From Stratiolaelaps scimitus (Eukaryota > Arthropoda > Arachnida > Mesostigmata > Laelapidae): a stretch of 64,000 nucleotides of DNA. The stretch lies in the NCBI GenBank assembly GCA_019614645.1, contig JABWDB010000004.1, positions 20,212,001-20,276,000 on the forward strand. Reading direction: 5' to 3'. Shown one piece after another: positions 1 through 11,505 of the stretch. The position numbers were made by a program, and so were the translations under genes. The notes under the pieces are model-generated. The model was not told where the DNA came from. It was given only the letters and a program-made list of their open reading frames with translations, and made no database searches. How positions within the stretch are numbered: the first letter of the stretch is position 1; every line of letters starts with the position of its first letter.

Positions 1-139
1 CAGATTCTAGGAGTACCATGCCTGTATTTCGACGTAAATATACAAATAACTGCCACGGAGATTCGCGCTGACCTTTGTTTTGTAAAGGCTCGTAAATTTC
101 AGATGCTGGTAATAACGACATATCAAAAATCAAGCTCAC

Positions 140-2766
140 CTGTAAACATCGGATAGGATTCCGTTGACGTCTGGTCGGTAGCTGGAAAACGCTGTCGCAC
201 CTCCGTCGGCCGCGTTACCGAGATGCGTAACATGGAACCCTCCAAAGGGTACCGACGAGGATGAACCGCGAAAAGGATTAGAAGCACTGAAGAAGCTCGT
301 CGGAACAGGCCTAATATTCAGCGATTGGCCCAAACCTGAAATCGGACGTGTTCCGAAGAAGTTGTGGCCCGTTCCGAAGTTGCTCTGAACCGTCGAGTGA
401 AGATAAGACGGTCGATTCTGACTTCCAAAACGTCCGGGTGGATTTCGTTGAAGTCGACCGTTTCTAAACACGTAAGTGGGCACTGGTAATGGAGCGTGCG
501 TGTTCAACGTACCGGTTAAACCACTCGATGAGAAGCTTTGTAGATTGTTGGAGAAAACTGACGAGCCAAGCGGCGCCTGGTGCGCAGATCTGAACAGTTG
601 AAGCGGGAAGTGCGAGTGAAGGCGAGGAATCCTCTGTTGATTGCCCCCACTCGTCACTGGTGGGGACAGCTGGTACTGGATTGTCTGAGGGGTTTGGACA
701 ACGTGCGGCTGTTGCTGCAGCGGCTGGGGAGGGGACTGCCCTGAAGTTTCCTGCTGAATGTTGATTTGCTGTTGCGGAAGTTGCACGTGCTGTACCGGCT
801 GCTGCTGCTGCTGCGGAAGTTGCACGTGCTGTACCGGCTGCTGCTGCGGCTGCGGAAGTTGCACGTGCTGTACCGGCTGCTGCTGCGGCTGCGGAAGTTG
901 CACGTGCTGTACCGGCTGCTGCGGCTGCGGAAGTTGCACGTGCTGTACCGGCTGCTGCTGCTGTTGTACTTCCGGCCCCTGCTGCTGAATTGGTGTCTCT
1001 TCTTGCTGGCGTATTTGATCAAGAGGTACCCCCTGGCTAATCGAGTAGGTCGCTTGTTGGTTGTTGACCAACTGCACCTGCTGAATATCGCCTTGTTGTT
1101 GTTGTTGCTGCTGTTGTTGTGGAATCTGTACAGACTGCACATTTTCTAAGAGAGGGGGCTGTGGCCCTTCTTTGACGAATGTCTGCGTGTGTTGCACTGA
1201 AGCTGGAATCTGGCTGACTTGCTGCTCTGTTATCTGGGCACCGTTAAGGAGGCCTGGATAGTGAGCGGTTTGCGGGACCTGCTGTTGAGCCGGTTCAACC
1301 TGTACGGTAGGCGCAGGACTTTGCAAAGGCTCCACAGGGAAGGGCTGTTGCTGTTGAATCTGTTGCTGTGGCTGGCTGGTAACAAATTGCTCCTGTGGAG
1401 TTACGGATCCCGTCGACTCACCCGGAATGTGCTGATATTCTGGTGACTGCGTCAACCTTGTCACGTCTTGCTGCTGGCTGACGACCACTTGGTGGGCGAA
1501 CTGTGATATGGGCCGTTGGTCAATAGCGACTGATGGAGGAGGCAACTGTTGCTGTGTCGGCAGGAATGACTGCGAAGCTGCACCCTGCGCTTGGTGCGCA
1601 TAGCCAGTGGTTGGCTCCTGAACTCGTACCTGATCTTGCTGCAGACGAGACAGATTCGGTGGAGGGATGACCTTTATAGCTTCCGGACTTCGCGTATCTA
1701 TCTGAGAAGTCTGGGGCGGCAAAGAGGACGCCCTTACGTGTCCTGCATATGTTGGAGGTGGTAACTGTGCGTATTGACCTTGGCCGCCGAGCTGAAGTCC
1801 ACGTGTTGTTGGAACTGGCTGTACCAGTGGGGCTCGAACGGCTGCTGACGCCGGGCCCGGGGGCTGTATATTTTGAATCACTAGCGGCCTGTGCGGAATT
1901 AAAAAGGGTTGATGGGCTTCAAGAGGCCTTGCCTGCGATGGTCCTATATATCCAGAAGAGCTGGGATGAACACTGCCATACTGTACTTGGGCTCCACCGT
2001 GGTGTATCCGGAATGTTGAGCTTCCCCCGGAAGTAGTTGTAGTGAGGGGTCTTCGTTGCTGGCTGATTTCTAACGCGATTTCTGGAGGTAAGGCTTCCTT
2101 GGATCGGCCAAGGATAACCTCATCAGGCACCGGCGGCCGCGCTAGTGCCAATGACGGCGTCTGAGTTGGCGTCTGAGCGCTGACAGGGGCGGTGTATTGA
2201 TTCAGCTGTTGCCTATTAGCTTGTTGAGGTAATGCCGGCAGCAGAGCACCCGGAGACGCCCCTGAAAACACCGTGGCCTGCGTTGGAGCTACTTGTCCTG
2301 CTGTGTATTGAGCATGTTGAGTGAATGGTGGTTGTATGTAGTTGATGATAGCTGGACGTGGATTCAGATCAACGGTGAATGCTGGCGCTGTCGATGGTGG
2401 CAGCGGGGCCTGTTGTTGCGAAACTATCTGCTGAGCTGGGTAACCGGAGGTGGCTAAGTCGCCTCCGGGTGGTACAGGCGTCTGCCCGCCAGATGTTACA
2501 TGAGTATTCGTTCGTTGGTCTGGTGTGGCCTCCCTAGTGGCATCAACATTAGCTCCTCCGGCGGGCACACGTTCAATTTTCAGAGATCCGTCCTTTGTAA
2601 CGCCGGTTTTCGGGTCTAGGTCGCCGATTTGGACACCGAAATTTCGAAGTACATTTTGTACAAAATCGTCTTCGTATCTCTTACGCGCAGCAAGGTTTCG
2701 TGCTAACGCACCGTCTTCGTCGGGTGCTTCCTCAAACGTAGCTGATTCGAGATCGTGTATGTAAAC
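140..2766 (-). CDS. Large Ser/Thr/Gln-rich secreted protein, exon 5 (Gln-rich; gene runs off the window)
   Basis: Exon of 2627 bases starting after ...GTCTTTTCAG (AG at 2768-2767) in phase 0. It opens VYIHDLESATFEEAPDEDG and then RYEDDFVQNVLRNFGVQIG, the second copy of the block seen in exon 3. About 800 residues of Gln/Pro-rich low-complexity sequence follow, including five tandem copies of PVQHVQLPQ (771-962). The C-terminal part is Ser/Phe/Arg/Gly-rich. The reading frame meets TGA at 138-136, but that stop lies inside a strong donor (ACAG/GTGAGC, GT at 139-138). The exon therefore probably ends at 140 and the gene continues to the left. The visible coding sequence totals about 1972 codons. 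No enzyme or chitin-binding Cys pattern is seen; a structural or matrix protein is an inference. Confidence 0.75.
771..962 (-). repeat. Coding minisatellite, five copies of a 36-42 base unit
   Basis: On the plus strand the unit GGAAGTTGCACGTGCTGTAC recurs five times, separated by CTG or CGG triplets of varying number. On the minus strand each unit encodes PVQHVQLPQ followed by 2-5 residues of Gln/Pro. The nine-residue core is unchanged while only the Gln linker varies, which fits recent slippage expansion inside the Gln-rich exon. Confidence 0.9.
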
Positions 2767-2813
2767 CTGAAAAGACGACCAGGAATATGGAAGTCAGTGG
2801 TGTTAACTACGTG

Positions 2814-2816
<3 letters not shown>

Positions 2817-2851
<35 letters not shown>
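2817..2851. repeat. (AT)n microsatellite in the intron between exons 4 and 5
   Basis: About 17 uninterrupted AT dinucleotides inside the 145-base intron of the large Gln-rich gene, between the donor at 2911 and the acceptor at 2767. It takes up about a quarter of this short intron. Confidence 0.95.
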
Positions 2852-2853
<2 letters not shown>

Positions 2854-2911
2854 TAATTCTGTTTGTAAAAAACGCTCTTACTTCTTTTACGGTAAATTAT
2901 TAGGCGCTCAC

Positions 2912-3383
2912 CTTTCCTGGCGTGAGCTCAACAGTTCCGGGGCCTGACTTTTGCTTCTTTTTTCCTTTGGTTCTTTCTCGGAGTTTACCAAGATCGATCG
3001 TAAATGTCTCTCGTCCTGGATTATTTACATCAACGGCTGTAGATGCTGCCGTCGTCGTTGTCGTTGCCGTTGTTGTTGTTGTTGTGGTAGGACCAGGAGA
3101 AGGCTCTCCGGTGAGAAACTCAAAGCCCAATCGGGACGATTTTGTGGAATCGGTGACGACTTTCGATTTGCTCGATGTGTGCTTGATACTTTGTCCCTTA
3201 CTTGAAGATCTTTCAGCGGCTGAAGATTGCAGAAGTGAGTTGAAGCCTGACGGCTGACTGCTTTTTCCAAGCTTGCTAGTTGAGTCAGCCGTACTGCCAT
3301 GCGTCGCTGGAGCAGAGAGTTCCTCTTCAGGGATGCTGATATAAACCGGAGGCGGTGTTTGGTTGACAATCGACGGTGGAGCT
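2912..3383 (-). CDS. Large Ser/Thr/Gln-rich secreted protein, exon 4
   Basis: Exon of 472 bases between the acceptor TTTTACACAG (AG at 3385-3384) and the donor AAG/GTGAGC (GT at 2911-2910). It contributes one base to a split codon and then 157 codons, ending in phase 0. The protein starts APPSIVNQTPPPVYISIP, is Ser/Lys-rich in its middle, has a Thr run (about 14 of 17 residues Thr, with Ala) and ends in a basic stretch KLRERTKGKKKQK. The Thr run is encoded on the plus strand as repeated GTTGTTGTC-like triplets around 3046-3090 and is a likely length-variable site. Confidence 0.72.
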
Positions 3384-3706
3384 CTGTGTAAAAGTTAAGT
3401 TTTTGAGAATTATATTAATATTTCTCAGCCTTTAAATAACACTATCCTTCCCTGTTCAGCACAATTCCAATACGAACTCAATATTGTCACCGTGTGATCA
3501 TGAATTGTGTGCCGCTAGTTAAAAATGACACATGTATACAAACAGTGCGAAAGAAGAAGTTCGAATAACGATTTTGGTGTGGCGATTGTAAATGATGCCC
3601 AAATATATGATAGGAAGTATAATGAATGGTATGACTATGTTTCAATAACGATTTCATTCTGCTCGTATCGAGTGAAGTCAGCTGTCTATTAAAACAATTT
3701 TTTTAC

Positions 3707-5265
3707 CTGTGGACGATGTCTTGATCTGTGAGGGTTGAGATACTCTGAACTGGCGGGATAATTGGAAGTACTGGCACAGTGGCCTGGACAGGAGGCATCA
3801 CTGTGGTCGCTGCTTTCCCATCAAGCGTCTGGCCACTGACGTCTGCACTCACCGTCGTACGATGACAATCTGTGTTCGAGCAGGTTTCTTGATTGCCTGA
3901 GTCGTCTGTTGCATTCGCGGTTTTGTTAATAGGTATCACCTCAACCTGAACTCCAAAGTTGCGAAGAACGTTTTGCAGGAAGTCATCATATGTTTTTTTT
4001 GGTTTTGGCGTAGGGGGTATTGTGTCGCCAGCTTCTGAAGAATCGCTTGCTCTCGTCTCCGCAAGCGTCTTGGGCAGCAATGAATTTCCAGAATTGGTCC
4101 GCTTCTTTGGAATGCGCCTGAATTCGAACATCGACGCCAATGTCGGAGGAACCGGCTTCGGTTTGAAGACCTTGCGCTTTCGTCGGGGACGATCTTTCCG
4201 ACAAGGGACGCCCTCATCTGAGGTTTCGGTGCTAGACTCTGCCGAGCTTTCCTGAGAACTGTTGACTCGCTCCGTTTGCAGCGAGCTCAGTGGGTCGGAC
4301 GTTGTTGTGCTGTCGGCTCCACTAGATGTTAGCGTTTGTGGCATCCTCAGCAGTGTGCCCCCCATAACTGCTAGGGGTCGTGAACCCCTCAGTTGTCCAC
4401 TTCTCATAGACTTTACGTCCTTGTTCGCCTCAGTGAGGTTAGTCACTCGCTTTCCAATGCCGCTGGTTTGAACGTCCTTCGCGGAAATCCTTGTGAGAAT
4501 GTGATTCGTAAGGATTCGTGGTCCCCGGCGGGTTCTCACTACGCCGAATTCAATAAAGCGCTGGCCGCCGAAGTGCATAAGAGGTATTGTGACTGCCCCA
4601 GTCTTTGGTCGATCACCATTTCCGCTGGCCGCGGACGATGAAACTGGATCCCCACTACCTTCATTCTGGAAGGCTGTTGACTGTTGTTCATCTGCTGCCA
4701 ACGGCGGTTCACTGGTAGTCTCTAAGTCTACGGATAGCGGTGTCTCATTCTTTCCCGCTGAAGGTTTCGCTTCGTTACCCGCTTCAGTTGCCAAAGGTAC
4801 GAAGACGGGTGCGAGGGTCCGAGCTGGCTCACTGTCGTCAAAATCGACATCCCGATTTACGTTTGTCATCCGAACGTTTTTCAGATTTGTCAGCGGATCT
4901 TCTTTAGCTGTAGCGGCCTCAGTTTCGCCTCGGTCCGATCCACGATCGGTGTGCGCATTTCCTGGCTTGCGCGCCAACGCATCATCGCGACTGTCCGCTT
5001 CGGCCGTATCCGTCACCGGGGAATCGAGCGGGTTATTTGTCTTCTTCGAAGCTTCTAGATTGACGGAGGAACTGCTCAATAAGCTATCGTTCAGATTTTT
5101 GGTAGAGTCTAGGGACGGAGCAGTTTTCAAATTCTTCCCCGCTGGTGCTGAGATCGGTCCCTTCTCCATGTAGACAATAACATGTGGAGGCCTGGATTCT
5201 ATATTCGTACGGCTGTCCAGCGTCGAAGTTGTACCTGTATCCTGTTGGTTGGCTGGAGCTTCGGG
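3707..5265 (-). CDS. Large Ser/Thr/Gln-rich secreted protein, exon 3
   Basis: Exon of 1559 bases (519 codons plus two bases) between the acceptor ...ACATTTCAG (ending 5266) and the donor CACAG/GTAAAA (GT at 3706-3705). The encoded segment is disordered-looking, rich in Ser, Thr, Asp and Lys, with a basic patch RPRRKRKVFKPKP near 3' of centre. It begins with RPPHVIVYMEKGPISAPAG, which resembles VYISIPEEELSAPA at the start of exon 4. Near its end it holds the block TYDDFLQNVLRNFGVQVE, which recurs almost exactly in exon 5. The split last codon (AG plus A) restores Arg across the junction with exon 4. Confidence 0.75.
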
Positions 5266-5377
5266 CTGAAATGTTCGAGAATTGAAGCTTGAATGAAAGA
5301 CATTTCTTTGTTCGTTTACAATAACAATTAACTATAAGAAAAATGTGTTGATTAGTTATCGACGTTTAGTTCCTTAC

Positions 5378-5712
5378 CATTAGTTGAGTGGGTAGATTGT
5401 GCACAGCTTCGATCTGATCTTTTGTCACGACTTCAACATCCTGTAGACCGCCCCCACCATTGGAAGATGCTATTTCACCATTTACCACGTAGGCTGTCTT
5501 AGGGTCCGGTTTACGGAACACGTCACCAGTTTCTCTCGCACTTTCCTGCTGCTTATTGGCACTAGTGGATATGGATGGATCAGTCTCACTTGTGTCTGAT
5601 TGTGATCGTGCAGGTTCGGTTCGATCGTCATTTGCGATCACGTGAGGTTCTTGTGTATTAGTAGGGAGAGCCTTTTCGGTTTGCAGCTTGTCTTCGACTG
5701 GTGAATGCGACC
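5378..5712 (-). CDS. Large Ser/Thr/Gln-rich secreted protein, exon 2
   Basis: Exon of 335 bases. It starts after the acceptor ...CGTTACAG (AG at 5714-5713) and supplies two bases that complete the split Gly codon from exon 1. It encodes 111 codons of hydrophilic, acidic, Ser/Thr-rich sequence with the segment KTAYVVNGEI near its middle. It ends on a Met codon directly before a GTAAGG donor (GT at 5377-5376), phase 0. No domain is recognised. The phase fit on both sides is the main support. Confidence 0.7.
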
Positions 5713-8700
5713 CTGTAACGTATAGCAAGAATACTGTTTTACAACGACCTTCTAGGAGAGAAATTATAATAGAATACGACTAAGTACTTCTGAACCAAAT
5801 CCGACTGGTTGAACTCGCCAAATAATTTCATCGCAAACTGTAGATCAAACAAGCCGATACCGCCCGCCGGTCCCGAACCTGCTAGAGATGTTCCGTTGAA
5901 CGTCGATAACAAATATTCATTTTAGGTTTCGGCTTTGGAGCCCTCAGGACCACTGGACTCGAACACCGTTCAGTCCCACATCTTCGATCCCATCGATGGT
6001 ATCAATGGGTAATTATAAAAAAGGTTACTAATTATCCTAAATATAAATTATCCTGAAGATCACAAAATATCCTAATGTGTTTAGTGCACAATTCGGTATT
6101 ACTGTTATTATATATTGTTGACCTGATAGACCCAATGGAAAAACGCCAGCATTTCTACGCAGCAGACCAGCTACGTGACGATGCGTATGTCAACCTGACA
6201 AATACTCCGTAGAAGGGTAAAAAAATCAAGAGGTCTATTCCAAGTGAATCCACTCGTGGACGAGTCACCCGGAAAGCAGTAAAAATGTCTATAGTTTTTT
6301 TCTAGAGTTTTAGTCCTTTTTTTCAAAAAATGTTCGAGTTCCAATAATATCTATTTATGGGAATACGCACTATAATAAACATAATAATATAGACTCAATA
6401 AAGATGTATAGGGTTTAGTGGCAAGACTGGATTGTTCAAGACTGTTCAAGATGTTATGCGCAGTGATTCGCACTAACAACCTGCGTCGACCTGGAACAAT
6501 CTATTATATAACACAACCAGTATTTACATGCCGTTTACATGTTTATTATTGTTTTCGATTTTTTTCATTATGTCCGACCTTGCGCATAGGTACAAAGAGA
6601 TTCTTCATGACGATTTCAACGGGCCCGATGCCAACAATCACCTTATTTGTATAGCGCTATCCACCTGCTCAGATAACGCGTTTGTTCTTGCAATAATACA
6701 TTAGGCGTCAAGCGCGGTGCAGCTAAGTATTTGCTTTCTAGACAGTTAATTCAGCTTTCGCGTAATCGACCACTCGGGGTAAATGTTCCGAAGTGGCTTA
6801 CGGCAGAATTATATATATCTTTTGCGCGTATAATGAAAAAGACCGTGATGGCAAATACGAGGAGCGGAAGAATCATCATCGTAAAGCTGAACCGCCGGAG
6901 AACTGCTACATAATTGTGATTAGCCATAAGAGCTATATTTCGCTATCAGTCGCTTGGTAATCAGGTGACACCACCGTCATGGAAATGATCAAATGACAAC
7001 AAGTTACCATCTAGTCCTGATGACCTGACCGACGAGACGTTTCCACCCGATACGCAAGTTCGTGATGTGGTGTGATCTATGCAGTTCACCTCCTGGTAGT
7101 TGCGTAATTGTCGTTGACATGTGTATATCGATTTCAAAACACATGGTCATACATTGCGCATCCACGTACCACTCGTAAATGCATTCACGCACAGATCTGT
7201 GTTACGTGGTACCTAAATTTTAATCGACGGTACATTCTCCACACGTACATTAACATGTCAAAGTATTTATATAAATATATGTGCGTGCGTGTGTATTTGT
7301 GGATCGAACCCAATATGACACTGTGACATTAGCCGAGCGTTGAGTGCCTCTCATCGCCGTTATCAAAGTTGTCGTCATCGTTCACACCGACGTACGATCG
7401 TACAGCGCAGCGGTGTTACGCAACACTGTGAGCGATATCTGACTGCATCCGAACCCTGGCCGAACATCGGCAGTTTCAGATCCATCTAGTAACTGATTAA
7501 CGGGTGCGCGTCATTGCTGTTATCTCCGTCCGAGCGATAACCCCCCGCGGTCGCGCGGTAACAGGCCCCGCTCGTTGTTGTACAACGTCGACTGCTACTC
7601 GAGAGCCTAACAAACCGCGTGTCGCCGCCGTGGCTTCTGCCGCTGGCTTCGGCTGCTCCTCGCACTGACTATTGCAGTGTCGTACGGTCCTGTCATTCCC
7701 GGCACAGCTGTGTGCCCCGTGAAGGTGCGTGACATCGACAGGACGATGATGAAACCGACAGGGCATTGGTGGAACATTGGATAACTGTCCAAGCCCGGCA
7801 CGCTGTCGCGCTCTGTGCGACCACTACTTGCTGCCTTGCTGCTGATCTTCGAACTGACGATGGTATCGAATCTGGGGGGGATTTTCTTCCCCATGTAGGG
7901 AAGTGTGTCGGGCGGCCAGCAGTTTTATTAGTAGCCTGACTGACATCGAACAAAGCCGCGCGAATGCGCCGTCGAAGCGGCAGGGAGAGAGTCGTGGCTG
8001 GAGTCGTAGCTCGACCAGCAATAGTATAAGCTGGATGCTCGACAACGCACCGGCGGTAACAGCCGTCAAAGACAACACGGTGTCATCACCCAGCGCGACG
8101 CAGCTGGCAGCTCTTAGCATTAGTAACAGTGATGTAGCATTAGTGAAAGTTTGTAGAAAAGCAATGCATCCGGATAGCTTAGAAATGATGGTCACAGACA
8201 CACACACACACAAACCGACACATATAGACGAAAATTTCTCCACTAATAACGAGAACATCTTCGGCCAAATGTCCGAACCGCGGCGGGGGAGGGGGGCCGT
8301 TGATCAGAGTGAAAGTGAGAGATATCAGTTCATCACTTCAACGTAATTCCGCCGTTCGGCGAAGGAGCAGCCATAAGAAATAGCCAACAAAAACAAACGG
8401 ATGCGTCATGATTCTAAGGGTAAAGTCGAATCCAATAGCATCATGGGGGCATATTTGGGCTTTCGATTATCTGCTAAATTCCGTCTTTGTGGTTGTTCAT
8501 CTTCGGCGAAATCGATTTTTTCCCGGAGGAAAGTGAAAATGTATATAGGGATGCGTGTGTAGGTGAGGACTGGTTGGTGGCTCCCAAGAAGTGACCTTTT
8601 TAGATGCCGGTTTTTAGAAATAATTACGGGTCTCACAATGGTTTAGAAGGAGGCGGAATGGAAAGAAGTCGTTGTGATGAACTGTTCCACCGGAGATATC

Positions 8701-9787
8701 GTGATGGTCGGAAAATATGGGTAGTGCGTCAGTCAATTCACTTTCTAAGTGCTGTATCATGGAAGTGCCCGTGCTGCCCGAATGATATGACCATATATAT
8801 ATATATATAGCTCTTAGAGCGAAAAATAAGAGAGATACAAATTTAAAGGAATATGATAATGCATAGATTTCAGCCCTGCAAGGGGTGGTTGTGATAGATT
8901 ACGACGTTTGCTTAGGACAAATACTTAGAGAAGCTGCACATAAATGCCCACCTCCGATAGCTCAATCGATATGATTGTAATCCAAGCGTTTTAGTTTTAA
9001 TACGCGACAAACATGTCAAACGAGTTCGCTAGGTATTATAATTGTCAGCATTGAGTAGGAGATCGTTACAGTTTGAGAGTAGACTTTGAGCTGACTGATA
9101 TGTAAATCCCCGAACGCTGGCGAACGCTACCGTAACTCAAATTCAAGGCTGCAGAACAATTAACGTTTATATCGCGACTTGTTTCACTTAGCTTTCACAT
9201 TGTATTAGCATAGTTGCCGTAGTCTCGATATAGTTTAGGTCAATGAGTGGTAACGAATCAGTATTCATTTCGTCGGATCTGCACGAAAATGGTCTCACTC
9301 GAAATATGAACGGGTCCACCTCTCCGCATCGGCAGGGCGAACTCGGACAGAAACCGTTGACCATTTGTAGACCCCCCCTTTTCGATTCCCCGTTGATTGT
9401 TGGCGACAAGGCACTCTACGTGTACCCGATCTCTCTATACTGGCGTATATTCTATTCTAGCAATTGAACTAGGTCTCTATCCCCATTCAACAATGCTAAA
9501 TTCTAATTCTCTTGTGAAAAAGTATTTTTCACAAAATTAGGAGCAAGCGTATCACTAGTTAACCATTAGTTAATCGATCGACAAATATCCACAAACCTCT
9601 CGTCAGAGGTTGCTCCCCTAGTTAACATCTGCAATACGACATTGCGTGCCTCGGTAGCTTGTTCCATACTATAACGGATCGTTGAAATTTGTCGTATTGT
9701 GTACATATGCTAATTTTGGCGAACCCTACAGCGGCTATGGCGAATGCTCTTCGAATTTCGCTGATTTGCCCGCTGGTTAACACTTAC
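5713..9787 (-). other. 4.1-kb intron of the large Gln-rich gene
   Basis: Intron between exons 1 and 2. Most of it is AT-rich with no supportable gene. It contains a (CA)n run near 8199-8211, an (AT)n run at 8793-8809, a perfect 10-base-arm inverted repeat at 9512-9534 (TTGTGAAAAA / TTTTTCACAA, 3-base loop), and a CpG-rich stretch at about 7350-8350 with coding-like frames on the plus strand (see findings). Confidence 0.7.
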
Positions 9788-10712
9788 CGGAAAGGCTGAC
9801 TTGGCTGGTAACTTCCGTGTTATCAGGTATGCCACTCGGTGACGAGGGGATTTTCGGCAAGTTCGACGCTCCGAAGTCGCCTTCTGAAATGTGTTCGTCT
9901 CGACTTTCCGCTTTAATGTTCTCTGTCGTTTTGGCGTTGTTGCAGCGGCGGCGGCTGCTGCTGCTGCCTCGGCTCCTATCGCTGCCATTATCACTATCCA
10001 ATTGAGCCGTTTGACGTTTCGCCGTTGTGTGATTATCGCTGTCGCCACTGTCAGCGTTTGCCGTTAACGGGACATTAGTTGTTGCACTGAATGCGCCCGA
10101 AGGAACTCGAGAGACTGAAGAGGTATCGCTGGTTGACGCCGTTGGCGGCAATGATGTGGATGTATACGTACTGTCCTCGACCGCGCGTACGCTGCTCAAA
10201 GACGGACTAGATCCGGGGTCCCTTTGGCTGCCCTCGAAAATTCGCTCTAGTCCGCTTGATGTGTCGCCGAGTGGAGGAAGCACCACGGATTGATTAGTAT
10301 CTTGTCTAGGCACAACAGCTTGTCCTGTCGAAGGTGCAACATCACTGTCACTTGTAACAGTAGCCGCCGCAGCGACCGGCGCCAATGTTGTCCCCAGTGA
10401 CGAACTGCTGCTGCTGCTGCTGCTGTTGCTAATTCTGTTGTTCTCGTTGTCGCCGCCGTTTTCGCCGCGGAACGCTACCTGAGAATCTGCTACAAAGAGA
10501 CCAGTATCACTTTTCTTGAGTTTGTAATTTACTGTATCAATAATAGTACTTCCACTGCTGCTGTTATTATCACTAGCACTGTTGGTTGTGTTACTGCCAC
10601 CCAATGATAGAAGATCTTTTCCTTCCGTCGATACAACGGCACCTAGTGCCACAAGGAGCGTTGAGAAGACGACAAAGATTAGCCTGTACGTTCTGTTCCC
10701 AGGAGGCCTCAT
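9788..10712 (-). CDS. Large Ser/Thr/Gln-rich secreted protein, exon 1 (signal sequence)
   Basis: First clearly coding exon of a five-exon gene that continues to position 140. The ATG at 10712-10710 begins a protein whose residues about 9-28 are hydrophobic (RLIFVVFSTLLVALGAVVS) after a basic N terminus, so a signal peptide or signal anchor is likely. The rest is Ser/Thr/Asn/Gly-rich with sequons such as NRT, NTT, NSS and NQS, as expected for a glycosylated extracellular protein. The same frame is open for 50 codons upstream of this ATG, back to a stop at about 10883, so a longer N terminus is possible. The exon ends at a good donor (CCG then GTAAGT, GT at 9787-9786) one base into a codon, which matches the acceptor of the next exon. 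I do not recognise the family. Confidence 0.72.
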
Positions 10713-11093
10713 CTCCTCTTCGCCAATACAGCTCTGTGGTCGCCAATCCTGAGCGTCGACGTCAGCCTCCGGATGATTCAGTTTGCTCTTCTGTGGGTTC
10801 GTTACTCTGTGTCGATCAGCAGCAACAGCAGCAGCAGCAAACTCTACGTCTTGCACAACCACACTTAGCAGATCTCCGCTTCAAGACACCGGAGGACGAT
10901 TGGCTCTTACGTGGGTCCGATTGGTCTCAGACGGGCAGAGCTCCGGGAAGGCTCACACCGCGCGCAACTGGATGATCCGTAATACAAGTATCCGGATACG
11001 CTCGGGATTGCTCGGCGGACGTACCGTTAATGATTTGCCTTCATAACCTTCAGGTACACAAACTGTCAAGTGCTCGATGCTAGCTTACTCACG

Positions 11094-11505
11094 TGCCGAA
11101 TGCGCTTTGAACTGGGAACCAGCCCAGTGTATGGCAGCGTTCGAGGGCTCTTGCGATTTCTCTCGATCTTTTGTTTGCAAAATTACGTCGAACACATTGA
11201 CTCGTCCGTGTAGAACTGAGCCCGAGGTTTGATACACGAGCGGATATATAACTTTGCAATAGCACATTCGTATCAGTTGCTACGCCGCTGCTTTGGTGGC
11301 GTTGACGGTCGTTGCGGTGAAGATGCCGGCACCCAGACGTAGGAACGAGTCGAGGGCTCCCGGGTGAGGGAGGACTCCGATCACAAACAGTAGCCGCCCC
11401 ATGCGACAGCGATCGGAGACGCCGGTAGCCGAAGCGGCGGCGGCAGCAGAGCAAAGCCGTGGTCTGCTGTGGCTTGATGATGATGGTGACGAAGAGACGC
11501 GACAT
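11094..11505 (-). CDS. Possible upstream first exon of the large Gln-rich gene
   Basis: Open frame from an ATG at 11505 that runs into a strong splice donor (GGCAC/GTGAGTAAG, GT at 11093-11092). The frame ends two bases into a codon. The best nearby acceptor upstream of exon 1 (pyrimidine-rich, ending GTCTTGAAG, about 10880) supplies one base and then joins the open frame of exon 1, so a longer protein is formally possible. It would turn the signal peptide of exon 1 into an internal membrane anchor. The encoded 137 residues are Arg/His/Ser/Cys-rich and do not look convincingly coding. The alternative is that the exon is 5' untranslated and translation starts at 10712. Confidence 0.3.

Noticed and set aside
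654..1142. Several other frames across the Gln-rich exon, including Cys- and Leu-rich ones
   Set aside because: They are shadows created by the CTG/CAG-type repeat. The minus-strand frame is open for 875 codons and joins upstream exons in phase.
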